From NCBI RefSeq assembly GCF_013184775.1, contig NZ_JAATVV010000011.1:145725-209724 (forward strand): DNA of 64,000 bases, written 5' to 3'. The notes beneath the pieces are model-generated. The model had not been told where the DNA came from. It worked only from the letters and a program-made list of their open reading frames with translations, and did not search any database. A program made the translations under genes and the position numbers. Every line of letters starts with the position of its first letter. Position 1 is the first letter of the stretch. This document shows, piece by piece, positions 12,801 through 18,847 of the stretch. This DNA comes from Martelella sp. HB161492 (lineage in GTDB: Bacteria; Pseudomonadota; Alphaproteobacteria; Rhizobiales; Rhizobiaceae).

Positions 12801-14870
12801 ATCGCCACCATCGCCGCCGGAACCGCCGACAGCAATGGCTGCAGCGCCAAATCCGCCTGCGGCAACGCTGACCGCGCCGCCGCCATTGCCACCGCCGCCG
12901 CCAACGGACTGGACAAAGACGCCGGTTGCCCGGTCACCGGCGGTGGTGATCTTTGAAGGCTGGGCCGGATCCGTATCCGACAGCACAAGATCGACCGCGC
13001 CACCATCGCCGCCACCGCCGCCCGTGCCGCCAACGGCAACCCCGACAAAGGCGCCGAGTGCGCCGGACGACCCGCCGTTGCCGCCGCCGCCGCCGATCGA
13101 CTGGGCAAGAATGCCGATCGCATCGGCCTTCTTTGTGGTGATGATGCCATCATTGGTGACACTGACCGTCGCGCCATTGCCGCCGCCAGCGCCATCGCCG
13201 CCAACCGCAACCATGCCGGCGGTTGACCCGCCATCGCCGCCGCCGCCACCGATCGACTGGGCCACAATGCCGCGGGCGCCAACGCCTTCCGTGACGATCT
13301 GCCCCTGATTGACGACCGAAACGGCAGCGCCGTCACCGCCTTTGCTGCCAGTACCACCGATGCTGACCAGGCCGAACGCATTGGCGCCCTGACCGCCGGA
13401 ACCACCGATCGACTGGGCCATGATCCCGTCAGAGAGATCGCCGAGCGTGAGAATTGTGCCAGTCGAACCATTGGTCACGCTGACTGTGCCGCCGGAGCCG
13501 CCATTGGACCCGACGCCGCCAAGCGAGAGTGCGATCAGGCCTCCGGCTGCACCGCCGGACCCGCCGCCGCCGCCGATCGACTGGGCGAAGATGCCGCGCG
13601 AGGCATAGCCGGTGGTCTCGATCGCGCCGCCATTGACGACGGACACCGCCCCACCATTGCCGCCATTATCGCCGCTGCCAATCAGGGAAATCAGCAGATT
13701 GCCGCTGACGCCGGCAGATCCGCCGGAACCGCCGATCGATTGCGCGAAAATGCCATTCGCGAATTCGCCAGTCGTGAGAATTGAGGCGCCGTCAAACGTG
13801 TTGACATCAACCGACCCGCCGCTCCCGCCAAAACCACCGCTGCCAGCCGTGCCGACAAAGCCGAACTGGTCGCCGCCTCTGCCACCATTATTGCTGACGC
13901 TGAGCGCATAAATGCCATGCGCACTTTCGCCGCTGGTCGCAATCGTTCCATATTGGTTGACGGTTACATCGCCGCCATCCGCCGAGTGGCCGCCCGTGCC
14001 GCCGCCAGGCGCGGCAAAACCGCTGCCGCCATTGCCCGCTTCACCGCTGCGGCTATAGGCAAAGATGCCGTAATTATCGGTTCCGCTGGTCACGATTCTG
14101 CTGGTGGATTCCTGGGTCGCGGTCACGTCGCCGCCTGCGCCGCCATCTCCGCCGTCTCGGCCACTGAAGAAACTGGCGAAGGAATTGCCGCCATTGCCGC
14201 CATTGCCGCCAACACTGCCGATTTCCCAGCCAATGTTCGATGTCGCGTTGACATCGGTGCTGAGCGTTTCGGTGACCGCCGGCCCATCATCACCATTACC
14301 GCCTGAACGCGGCGGTACGAACAGTGCACCATTGCGCCCCTTGCTGCCGTTCTGTCCGGTATAGACCTGGCGCACGCCGTCCGCGCCATTGGCAATATCC
14401 GGCGGGGTGACGGAACCGGGCGTATCGGAGCCGCTGAAGGAGGCTTCGAAATCAACGGTCAGCTGGCCTATGGCGAAATCTGCAAGCCCTGTCGCGCCCG
14501 TGGCCGAAACGGAAGCCGTGCCAGCGGAGATCGATACAACCGTGAATTCAACGGGGGGCGTGTCCGAATTAAAAAAGCTCTCGCCGACCGTCTTGACCAG
14601 AAACGTATAGCCGTCGTCCGTCTGGACAAAAGCGGTGTCGCCGGCCGTCGGCGTGCCAGCCGGATCCACCAAAAGCGCTGTTACGGTCGTCGACAGGCCG
14701 GTGACAGGATTATTGACAGTTTCGCCAACCACAGATGTCGCCGACGGATCCGGATCAACAGCGAATGCGGCGGTCGGAAAGCCCGAGACCGCCACTGTCG
14801 TGCCCAATGCGATGAACGACGCAAAAAAAGCACGCAGAATTACCTTGAGCAACCTGTCTGTCGCAGTCAT
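873..14870 (-). CDS. Giant glycine-rich repeat autotransporter (about 4665 aa)
   Basis: Predicted surface or secreted protein of the type V (autotransporter) pathway. From the ATG at 14870 the N-terminus is a typical Sec signal peptide: charged start MTATDRLLKVILR, hydrophobic core, AFA cleavage site near residue 37. An alternative ATG lies at 14891. The passenger carries about 55 copies of a repeat of roughly 60-70 residues with the signature [AV]QS[IVL]GGGGGNGG, followed by a beta-rich stretch and a second Gly cluster (GIGGxGGxGGxGG). The last 290 or so residues look like an outer-membrane beta-barrel: alternating aromatic strands and a C-terminal phenylalanine (final residues NLGFRF). Family members usually act in adhesion, autoaggregation or biofilm, but no catalytic motif is visible and the role is unknown. 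The gene is monocistronic and converges on the DMT gene. The long Gly runs make the other strand rich in Pro/Ala/Arg open frames, which are artefacts. Confidence 0.9.
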   Translation of the reverse strand: MTATDRLLKVILRAFFASFIALGTTVAVSGFPTAAFAVDPDPSATSVVGETVNNPVTGLSTTVTALLVDPAGTPTAGDTAFVQTDDGYTFLVKTVGESFFNSDTPPVEFTVVSISAGTASVSATGATGLADFAIGQLTVDFEASFSGSDTPGSVTPPDIANGADGVRQVYTGQNGSKGRNGALFVPPRSGGNGDDGPAVTETLSTDVNATSNIGWEIGSVGGNGGNGGNSFASFFSGRDGGDGGAGGDVTATQESTSRIVTSGTDNYGIFAYSRSGEAGNGGSGFAAPGGGTGGHSADGGDVTVNQYGTIATSGESAHGIYALSVSNNGGRGGDQFGFVGTAGSGGFGGSGGSVDVNTFDGASILTTGEFANGIFAQSIGGSGGSAGVSGNLLISLIGSGDNGGNGGAVSVVNGGAIETTGYASRGIFAQSIGGGGGSGGAAGGLIALSLGGVGSNGGSGGTVSVTNGSTGTILTLGDLSDGIMAQSIGGSGGQGANAFGLVSIGGTGSKGGDGAAVSVVNQGQIVTEGVGARGIVAQSIGGGGGDGGSTAGMVAVGGDGAGGGNGATVSVTNDGIITTKKADAIGILAQSIGGGGGNGGSSGALGAFVGVAVGGTGGGGGDGGAVDLVLSDTDPAQPSKITTAGDRATGVFVQSVGGGGGNGGGAVSVAAGGFGAAAIAVGGSGGDGGDGGAVTLTGSGDVSIQTGGADADALLMQSIGGGGGNGGYAVSAAVSAGLASGSLSVSVGGSGGSGGDGGTVVAGTLDGSGNLVAPGFSGSVLTTGARSSGLVFQSIGGGGGNGGLAVAASGSASLLLSGNISVGIGGAGSGGGDGGGVSVYTDADITTRGDSSTALLAQSIGGGGGNGGGSVAAGIALGGAGAASINVGVGGSGGIAGDGGAVTLIAEGTLIRTTGQFSSGVVAQSIGGGGGNGGYSVTAGAAGGGVGAGAVNVGVGGSAAGGGDGGTVDATVDVAVLTENDDSEAVLIQSVGGGGGDGGFSVTAGGAIAGTGSGTVTVGLGGTGGAGGDGGDVSADIGGDVLTKGDRSAGVVIQSLGGGGGNGGFSVAGSVAGSGVGSGSVSVGIGGDGSSGGNGGTVDATLSGSVTTEGKDATAILAQSVGGGGGNGGFDVSAAIAGAGTGSGAVSIGLGGSGGVGADGGNVTLTSSGNVQTSDDRSAGIVVQSLGGGGGNGGFNVSGSLSGAGTGAGSVSVGLGGDGAGGGNGGTVIATSNGTILTTGFASSAFVAQSVGGGGGNGGFDVSSSVALAGTGAGSVSVGLGGSGAGGGDGGAVTAKTTANIETRGDGSTGILAQSVGGGGGNGGFNVAPTIAAAGTGSGAVSVGLGGSGAGGGDGGTVNLTVENDVLTGGDDSAAVVAQSIGGGGGNGSFNVSVAGAGAGTGSGAIGVGIGGTGGTGGIGGAVISTVTGNLTTTGVNAAGLLVQSLGGGGGNGGMNVSAAIAVAGTGSAGASVGIGGAGGDGGNAGTATSVLTGDVTTTDDGSGAIVVQSLGGGGGNGGINVSATVTAAGTGSGGVSVGIGGSGGGGGDAAAADSTVTGDVTTLGDNAGGVLVQSAGGGGGNGGVDIAAALNLSGTGGGALSVGIGGSGGDGGNGGTATSRMTGDLVTLGDDSVAMTVQSLGGGGGNGALSISGALSAAGTGSGAVSVGIGGSGGAGGDAAAASASLAGDINTTGDRSGGLLVQSLGGGGGNGGMNISGTVSLAGTGSGAVSVGIGGTGGSGGDADTATGIMTGDIVTLGTDSAGFTVQSLGGGGGNGGLNVAAGLSIASNGSGAATLGIGGFGGDGGNSAAAAGTLTGDVITLGDRSGAVLVQSLAGGGGNGGISVSGAVSLSSQNSGAVGLGVGGFGGGGGDAGTATGTVTGDVLTAGADSTGFTVQSIGGGGGNGGLNVAAGLSIASNGSGAATLGIGGFGGDGGNSAAAAGTLTGDVITLGDRSGAVLVQSLAGGGGNGGIDVSGAVSLSSQNSGAVGLGVGGFGGGGGDAGTATGTVTGDVTTDGDDSAGVLVQSVGGGGGNGGLNVSGAVAISGNGTGTAAIGIGGFGGDGGTGGDVVSSYSGSAMTSGNRSSALVAQSLGGGGGNGGVNIAGSVSIAPDFAGAVGIGIGGFGGDGGASGSVFQTVVGSVVTSGAASTGILTQSLAGGGGNGALNVSGGLSISRQSSGAVSLGVGGFGGTAADAGLLTASDVSGTVLTLDDDSVAILTQSIGGGGGNGGANIAAALDLSQNNGGAASLGLGGFGGGGGDGGAVTSTVVVSADGSVTTVGDNSTAVLAQSVGGGGGTGGLNAAAAVSLTGKSGAAVALGVGGFGGDGGDGGAVTLDVTGTINTLGDGSDGLFAQSLGGGGGVGGTNISGSLSLTKPSGSDTIFSVAVGVGGFGGGGGDSGAVDVSYSGNLTALPRTLNGDGSTTLNESGSASGIVAQSIGGGGGDGGLNVSGGVAVSSKPGAGQSDSSKSYGVLIGVGGFGGTGGNAGTVNVDVADGSTIIAHGADASGILAQSIGGGGGDGGLNVSGGLVSDTSLIVGVGGMGGNAGTADDVSVTAHADIAVTTDPDDIAEPSEASVESKLRDVVGDTIVDTIKAQADTFGFKDLLVDLGLFESDETLPDTQGSAGVLAQSIGGGGGNGGLNVSGGIAINKDGKVPSITFGVGGFGGAGNVAGNVAVDQQGTIAVEGSFKHGILAQSIGGGGGNGALNVTGQVNFESSNNSGGATDLSIVAGLGGYGGDGADAGDVSVISSGDISTDGYSARGILAQSIGGGGGTGGINVSAVGTKDSSPIAIGIGGSGGSGGDAGSVAIARGTAAASAGTIVTDGIGSHGIEASSIGGGGGDAGINAILGVSKTTGSGSDSGSAADRKETVNDGVDSSVVSQITEKIDTADAATDPADSTSAKTTKSVLIAVGGSAGNAGNGGTVNVTHFGDVLTQADSSIGVFAQSIGGGGGNAAFNGGMIYEAGDASNQQGFGLAIGGGTGDGGTGGNVTIDNTGNVQTEGDGSHGIFAQSIGGGGGNVGYDMATVNGDDGQIGITIGRVGGTGGSAGDVALSSNGSVVTAGDNANGLFAQSIGNGGGNSSSSSFSVTSAKSSTTDENGDASETPSNSVSVSVGREGGQGGSAGAVTINAAGLVATSGDDSNAIFAQSVGGGGGTAGGVSSSEGEGTSLAINIGADGGTGGTSGIVTVTSAAQLLTTGDRSIGILAQSLGGAGGTASYLKAGKSTLTNLTDFKNGTDTGTTITISVGGSGGDGMTSDDVSVANSGSITTLGDSSHGIFAQSVGGGGGAGSAVDNTIINAGGAISSTATVSLGGDGGTGAQSGDVSVSNAAAIATTGDKAAGIFAQAVGGGGGDGGLVRSRVAGSSAENATRDAVLIGGSGGTGGVGGAVDVQNLAGSSILTTGDESFGIFAQSVGGGGGSGSSVESAILGSGSGRSNDLYGLQLGIGGSGGTGGTGSAVNVENDGTIITVGDGAHAIIAQSIGGGGGNGGSSMTGSASFSSGSEDNPTLALNIGGAGGSGNASGLVTVENSGAIAVFGDDAYGILAQSVGGGGGNGGMAVALSLTDLQAQARSESFDKITVGGAGGDGADSADVTVDNSGTILVSGANSYGIFAQSVGGGGGNAGLSISTPANMAADYTISTLIGARLGTDGTAGLVTINNTGAIIVTGEGSQAMLAQSINGGGGNVETFLDFTTSADGTSSDASADPDVSVVNEIALGGNDVDGNSGVDVSQNQVGDLSTTGGRSSGMIAQSIGGGGGTSVTTVATGATGSVSLSVLLGAIDTDNASGGNVDVVRNGNLVTLGDLSTGALTQSIGGGGGLAIVTAGTGAAGSGERSASVTLGADPSFSNNGGDIALTLTGSVTTSGDYASAQTIQSIGAGGGSTYLTGLDQATITLGASDGSTGNGGAITLVNTGDTGTTGTLSNGFVLQSIGGGGGFVTTDLDAADIDLVLSSDNGGDGGDISFTNTGAIVVTGSGSVGVLAQSLGGGGGVVDTLYRGSAGGDGSGGDVTLDLSGNILATGEGGIGVFAQSQGGSGTGNITVQLDGVISGGTGATDSVAAIVLDGGSSNSLSLSASSLLVSGNGQIINGGSGSDQVTLAGSAVGNIDLGGGTNGMTVLQGGSFYAQDTVNLGADGLLQIDGNLYLGGTATLSGTTLGAATTASDFSVSQNVGQTTQLTGSLRLSSTASYTADVFFRQDAAAGGDSDLIRVSGDATLDGTIIPVLNQLDRLAALTLIDAGGTVADNGATVVGTAVMSYTIGVTNSADGGTLTLVPHAEFRMPEMNRNQTLTAAHVNRVLAGAGSVDMGPVFALIANLPTEADVVSAVDNLGSEDYAATQADALYAGYRFAQSLTDCGFDNMAFRLGDSRACYWLSGTTNTLKGYGSDEYRSYRSKSNGFYTGVRVPITDNELYLGFGGAYESFDMTSGDRFYADGTRGMGGVSLTKYQGPFEVFGVLSGETALYDTTRQINIAGTLPGGAAVYGGTAHASQRVGQANLRLGTAYRVQPFGDGIYLEPGLHFDASYLHSGDASETGSSFGLELKDTDQWVVSATPSFEMGVDTIVSEGLRMQAYLRGGVSFANRDNLAINATFAGANASDGVFQNYSQIGRVTGQLDVGLTFASAASGAKLTFSYQGQWSDQTSSNAGMVNLGFRF
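8831..9578 (-). repeat. Recent 390-bp tandem duplication inside the autotransporter gene
   Basis: Bases 8831-9188 and 9221-9578 are nearly the same sequence with a period of 390 bp (130 codons, two passenger repeats). I count about 15 differences by eye over 358 bases, whereas other neighbouring repeats differ at many more positions. The period is a multiple of three, so the frame is kept. This is what slipped pairing or unequal crossover between repeats would leave. Confidence 0.85.
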
Positions 14871-15451
14871 ATCCGCCCCCCGGCCGATCATGTTGATCTC
14901 TTGCGCCGCCCTAGAAAATCCGTTTGTCAACACGGCTCTCCGGAACAGGACGGCGTCGATGCTCCACCTGAAAATCCCGGCAGGCCGCATCGATCAGTCT
15001 CAATGCTGCGTGCCAGTTGACGACTGACAAGTCGTTTATCAGCAAAAAGCAATATTACGAACTAATCAACCAGAAATTTTACAAATATAGATAGGTATTG
15101 ATTCAGCGGTCGCATTCTGGATTGCAGGAGCGCGCGATATTCGCAAAAAAAGCAAACTACGTCAGTTATTTAACCTGAATGCTGAACCATCCCTCCGCCT
15201 GGGGATAAACGCGCAGCAGCACAACGGCCCCGTGTTGGGCCATCGAGCCAATGCACAGCTTCATCGCAGGAGTTGCTGAAAGGTGGAAAGCGTGACTGGT
15301 CGAATCGAAGCCACGTCGCCGGACAGACGATGCGGAATTGCCAATTGCGATGAGATATGCGGCGGCGTGTGCAATGCACGTCAGCTGCACGGCGGAAGCG
15401 GCGAGCCAAGGCGCTCGGCCATATCCTGTTCGCGGATCACAACAGGATCAC
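14871..15451. other. Intergenic, AT-rich, no convincing gene
   Basis: The stretch upstream of the giant autotransporter contains AT-rich DNA (about 15040-15170), suitable for its promoter, but I could not pick clear -35/-10 hexamers. A 79-codon open frame at 15170-15409 on the minus strand has no recognisable family and an Arg/Cys/His-rich composition unlike the neighbours, so I do not call it a gene. Confidence 0.5.
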
Positions 15452-15799
15452 TCAGACCTTCGCAGGAAGCCGCCGTCTGAGAGCTTCGATCTGACGGGCA
15501 GCCTGGAGATCGCCCCCCTGCTCGGCGACAACCTGCCCCTTCAGGAAAACATCCCGCGCCAGAACCAGTTCACCCTTTCGATCATATGCCTTGCCGAGCG
15601 CGACATAGACTGCGGCATTGGCCGGATCGAGCTGAAGCGCATGGCGCAGATGCTGAATGGCACCGTCGAAATTCTCTTCGGAAAACAAGATCCTGCCGAG
15701 CGTCAGCCGTCCAAGCGGATTGTCTCGCCCGGAAGCGATCTGCGCTTCGAGGGCCTGACGGATGCCAGCTGGCACACAGCTCGTTCGTTCAGTAGTCAA
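15452..15799 (-). CDS. Small TPR-repeat protein
   Basis: A 115-residue protein made almost wholly of tetratricopeptide-type helical pairs. It shows the typical spacing of small and aromatic residues in NPLGRLTLGRILFSEENFDG, then AIQHLRHALQLDPANAAVYV and ALGKAYDRKGELVLARDVFL. TPR proteins are protein-binding scaffolds; no partner is evident. The start must be a TTG: no ATG or GTG lies between it and the upstream in-frame stop, and GAGAG sits a few bases before it. It has no signal peptide. The protein is unusually short and could be a fragment of a longer TPR gene, but it has no frameshift. It may share a transcript with the MetE-like gene upstream, about 260 bases away. Confidence 0.7.
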   Translation of the reverse strand: MTTERTSCVPAGIRQALEAQIASGRDNPLGRLTLGRILFSEENFDGAIQHLRHALQLDPANAAVYVALGKAYDRKGELVLARDVFLKGQVVAEQGGDLQAARQIEALRRRLPAKV

Positions 15800-16062
15800 T
15801 ATGCTCTCGGCTCCGGAAAATATCGGTTCTAGAAAGGTGGTCGCTGCAACATTTCAAGCCATACCCTGACAAGACAATACGGTCAATTTCTGCGTCCACC
15901 CGACCGCCGCACCGCCAAAAGAAGCGCCGGTTTCGCGGCCACGGGAGCAGACAGAGCGGTCGACATAACGCGCCGTTCTCCTGCCGGAAAGGACCACCAT
16001 GCGCGAATGGCAGCAGGACCGGCCGCATATGGCAGCCGATCCATGTCATCTTGCCGATGGGC

Positions 16063-17202
16063 TCAGCCCCAGATCCGGCGCGCAAGCGCCTTCACTAGCT
16101 GCAGCTTGGCAGCCTGATCGGCCGGGGTCAGCGGATTTCCCTCCCAGGTCGAGGCAAAACCGCATTGCGGCGAAACGCGGAGCTGTTCCCTGGGGAAGAC
16201 GCGCGCCGCCTCTTCCACCCGCGCTTCCAGTTCATCCAGCTTTTCCAGCCCCGGCAGCTTGGTCGAGATCAGCCCGAGGATGACGCCCTTGTCGTCGGGA
16301 ATATCGCGGAGCGGTTCGAAACTGCCCGAACGGTGATCATCATATTCCAGCGAGAAGAGATCGTAATTCCTGGTACCGGCAAAGACCGCACGCGAAATGG
16401 TTTCGTAGCCGCCCTTGGCAAAGAAGCTGCCCGCATTGTTGCCTCTGCAGATATGCAGGCATTTGGTGATCCCGGAAACACCGGCAACGGCCTCATCCAG
16501 AGCCGCCACCCCGTCGGCCAGCAGCCGCGTTGTATCGAGACCGTTGCGGCTGCGGACCCGTTCGCGCACATCCGGGTCGATCAGGATCGCCAGTTCCGGC
16601 GCGTCGATCTGCACATAGGTGCAGCCAAGCGCCGCCAGTTCCGCGACCTCTTCGCGGATCAGCCGGGCAACATCCGCAAACATCTCAAAAATGTCCGCAT
16701 AGGCATCACCGGACTGTTTCGGCGAATAGAAGGACCAGGCCATCAGCGGGCTCGGCAGCGTGATCTTCACCGGCCGATCGGTTGCAGCGCGCAGGAAGGC
16801 AAATTCCTCGACACTCAGCGCCCGCGATCTGGCCAGTTTTTCGGTGACAACAGGCAGCTTGACCGCGTGGACAGAGGTTCCGTCATCCCGCTTGCGCGGA
16901 GACGCGCAGCAATCATCGGCCGGCTGCCACTCGATACCATCGAAATCGTGGCTGTCGGTGAAATCGATACCGCTCAGAGCATCGGTCAGATAGCCGAAAA
17001 AGGTGGTGCGGCGCTGCTCGCCATCCGTCAGGACATCAACACCGGCTTCTTCCTGGATGGCGAGTGCCTCGCGAACAGCCCTGTCTTCGATCCGCTTGAA
17101 TTCAGCGTGATCGATCTCGCCCGCCTGCCACTGGCTGCGAGCCTTTTTAAGCCAGTCAGGCCTGAGTAGAGATCCGACGACTTCGGCGCGTATAACGGTC
17201 AT
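16063..17202 (-). CDS. Short cobalamin-independent methionine synthase-like protein (MetE C-domain type)
   Basis: A 379-residue relative of the catalytic C-terminal half of MetE (COG0620, methionine synthase II), lacking the N-terminal half of true MetE (about 750 residues). The zinc ligand pattern of MetE is kept: His250-x-Cys252 (KCLHICRGN), Glu286 (FSLEYDD) and Cys347 (SPQCGFAS). The substrate-site Asp200 (YVQIDAPEL) and the early DGEQRR motif are also present. It probably transfers a methyl group to a thiol such as homocysteine, but the methyl donor need not be polyglutamyl-methyltetrahydrofolate. The ATG at 17202 is chosen because AAGGGACGG lies just upstream and the family starts at V-I-R-A-E-V-V-G-S. 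A cobalamin riboswitch lies 200 bases upstream, so expression should fall when B12 is plentiful. Confidence 0.88.
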   Translation of the reverse strand: MTVIRAEVVGSLLRPDWLKKARSQWQAGEIDHAEFKRIEDRAVREALAIQEEAGVDVLTDGEQRRTTFFGYLTDALSGIDFTDSHDFDGIEWQPADDCCASPRKRDDGTSVHAVKLPVVTEKLARSRALSVEEFAFLRAATDRPVKITLPSPLMAWSFYSPKQSGDAYADIFEMFADVARLIREEVAELAALGCTYVQIDAPELAILIDPDVRERVRSRNGLDTTRLLADGVAALDEAVAGVSGITKCLHICRGNNAGSFFAKGGYETISRAVFAGTRNYDLFSLEYDDHRSGSFEPLRDIPDDKGVILGLISTKLPGLEKLDELEARVEEAARVFPREQLRVSPQCGFASTWEGNPLTPADQAAKLQLVKALARRIWG

Positions 17203-17404
17203 ATTCCGTCCCTTATCCTGTTTCAGGCAGTGCGCCGGAAGAGCAAGCCCCCGTTTTCGCGCCAAGGATGGAAGAACGCCGCCGTATACCGGCACGCAGC
17301 GCAGATGCGCCTGCTCAACTCCTGAGCTGGTGCCAATGCGCCGAGCCGGGCCCTGAAACCCGCCGCCTTCAACCCTCCGGGACACCCCGCCCATCAAAGT
17401 TTAT

Positions 17405-17605
17405 CTGGCCGGGGCAGGTCTCCTGGCTCACGAGTCAACACCGCTGTCGCCTTCCCGGAACATTCCAGTGGCTGGATGACAGCGGCTCGTCGTTCACAGT
17501 TGCGGGGGCAGCTCCGGATCACGGACAAACGACCGCTACCGAATTCCCTCTTAGCCCGACCGCAGCAAAGCAGCCGGGAACCTCGACGGTCGCACTCTGC
17601 CCCAG
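17405..17605 (-). promoter_or_regulatory. Cobalamin (adenosylcobalamin-class) riboswitch
   Basis: Read on the minus strand the leader shows, in order, AGGGAATTCGGT (complement of 17538-17549), the B12-box core GCTGCCCCCGCAACTGTGA (complement of about 17493-17512), and the 3' element TGAGCCAGGAGACCTGCC (complement of 17413-17430). These are the conserved blocks of the cobalamin riboswitch in the right order and spacing. It sits between the LysR gene and the MetE-like gene and points at the latter. The outer boundaries are approximate. Confidence 0.92.
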
Positions 17606-17664
17606 CAGCAGTGGTGAGTCAACAAGACATAAAGAATTCGTTATATCTTTATATCATTATGCGA

Positions 17665-18570
17665 CTACCAGTCATTGACGAACTGGCGCAACCGCGGAAC
17701 GACGAAATCCAGAAAGGCCTGAACACGTTGCGGCATATGGGCACCACCGAGATAGAGGGCATTGATTTCCTCCCTGTCGCTTTCGATCACATCCCCAAGC
17801 ACCTCGACAAGACGGCCGCTCTTCAGATCGTCACGCATGTGAAAGTCGGCAATACGGGCAAGACCGACACCGGCGACAGCCAGGCGCCGCACCGTCTCGC
17901 CATTATTGGCCAGCAGCGTGCCATGGGCGGGAAGCTCGATCGTCCGGCCGTTTTCCCGGATCGGCCAGACCGGCTTGGAGCGACGGAAGTTGAAGCCAAG
18001 GCAATTGTGCCGGGAGAGTTCCTCGATGGTCCGGGGCGTGCCGAAACGCTCCAGATAAGCGGGTGCGGCGACGATCATCCGGCGCGCAGCCCCGATATGG
18101 CGCGCCATCATGCCCGAATCGGGCAGCCGCCCGATCCTGAAGGCGACATCAGTGCGGTCGAGATAGAGATCGACGATCTCATCAGAAAGCGACAGATCGA
18201 CCGCAATATTCGGATAGGCCTGCCAGAAGCCCGGCAGCAGCGGTTCAAGCGCCACCGTTCCGAGCCCGACCGAGGCATTGACCCGCACCGTGCCGCCGGT
18301 ATTGGCGGCGCCGCGCGCCAGCGTCGTTTCCAGCGCCGCCATCTCATCCAGCAGCGCACGGCTGCGCTCATAATACAGCTCGCCCTCCGCAGTCAGAGAC
18401 AGACGCCGGGTGGAGCGGTCAATGAGACGAACGCCCATACGTTTCTCGGTACGCGCAATCAGCTTGCTGATCGTGGATGGCGTCATCAGCATTTGCCGCG
18501 CTGCTTCCGAGAAGCTTCCGGCCTCCACCACCCGGCGGAACACCTCCATCTCACCCGCTCGATTATCCAT
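17665..18570 (-). CDS. LysR-family transcriptional regulator
   Basis: A 301-residue LTTR. The N-terminal winged helix-turn-helix covers about residues 4-62 (VVEAGSFSEAARQMLMTPST then ISKLIARTEKRMGVRLIDRS). It is followed by a LysR substrate-binding domain with the usual IGRLPDSGMMARHIG type loops. The start at 18570 (M-D-N-R-A-G-E-M) follows GGTGAGG at a good distance; an upstream ATG at 18603 lacks this. It is divergent from the MFS exporter at 18848, the common LTTR-target arrangement, so the exporter is the likeliest target. The effector is unknown. The MetE-like gene downstream has its own riboswitch leader and is probably a separate unit. Confidence 0.9.
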   Translation of the reverse strand: MDNRAGEMEVFRRVVEAGSFSEAARQMLMTPSTISKLIARTEKRMGVRLIDRSTRRLSLTAEGELYYERSRALLDEMAALETTLARGAANTGGTVRVNASVGLGTVALEPLLPGFWQAYPNIAVDLSLSDEIVDLYLDRTDVAFRIGRLPDSGMMARHIGAARRMIVAAPAYLERFGTPRTIEELSRHNCLGFNFRRSKPVWPIRENGRTIELPAHGTLLANNGETVRRLAVAGVGLARIADFHMRDDLKSGRLVEVLGDVIESDREEINALYLGGAHMPQRVQAFLDFVVPRLRQFVNDW

Positions 18571-18847
18571 GCCAACCTCACCCGGTTTGTGAATTATCTT
18601 CACAGATTATGTGCCCGGCTGGCTGATTATCAAGCCGCCTCACCTATCCTATCTTCGTATTCGTGAATGGAAACGACAGGTTTTCCACCCTGTCCCATTC
18701 AGAACAGCTGTTATAAGTCTTCGCGAAATCCATATCGGCATCGCGGGTGCAACCTTGGAAAACACTCTCCCGTTTTCCGCATTGCACCCGCGATCGCTTT
18801 TCATCGCAAATGCCACGATCCCGCGTGGCCAACCTTGGATCAAGATC

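Noticed and set aside
1260..13911. Many long open frames on the plus strand opposite the autotransporter (for example 1260-2336, 7989-9194, 9403-10347, 10561-11358).
   Set aside because: They are Pro/Ser/Ala/Arg-rich complements of Gly-rich codons, without families or ribosome sites; the minus-strand gene with signal peptide and barrel explains the region.
15170..15409. 79-codon open frame on the minus strand between the autotransporter and the TPR gene.
   Set aside because: No family, odd composition, no ribosome site; overlaps another open frame at 15166-15390.
15789..16085. 98-codon open frame upstream of the TPR gene.
   Set aside because: Starts inside the MetE-like gene and overlaps the TPR start; Cys/Arg-rich composition without family signature.
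17476..18666. Long plus-strand open frame across the riboswitch and LysR gene.
   Set aside because: Exact complement of a clear LysR gene and of a conserved riboswitch; no family match by eye.
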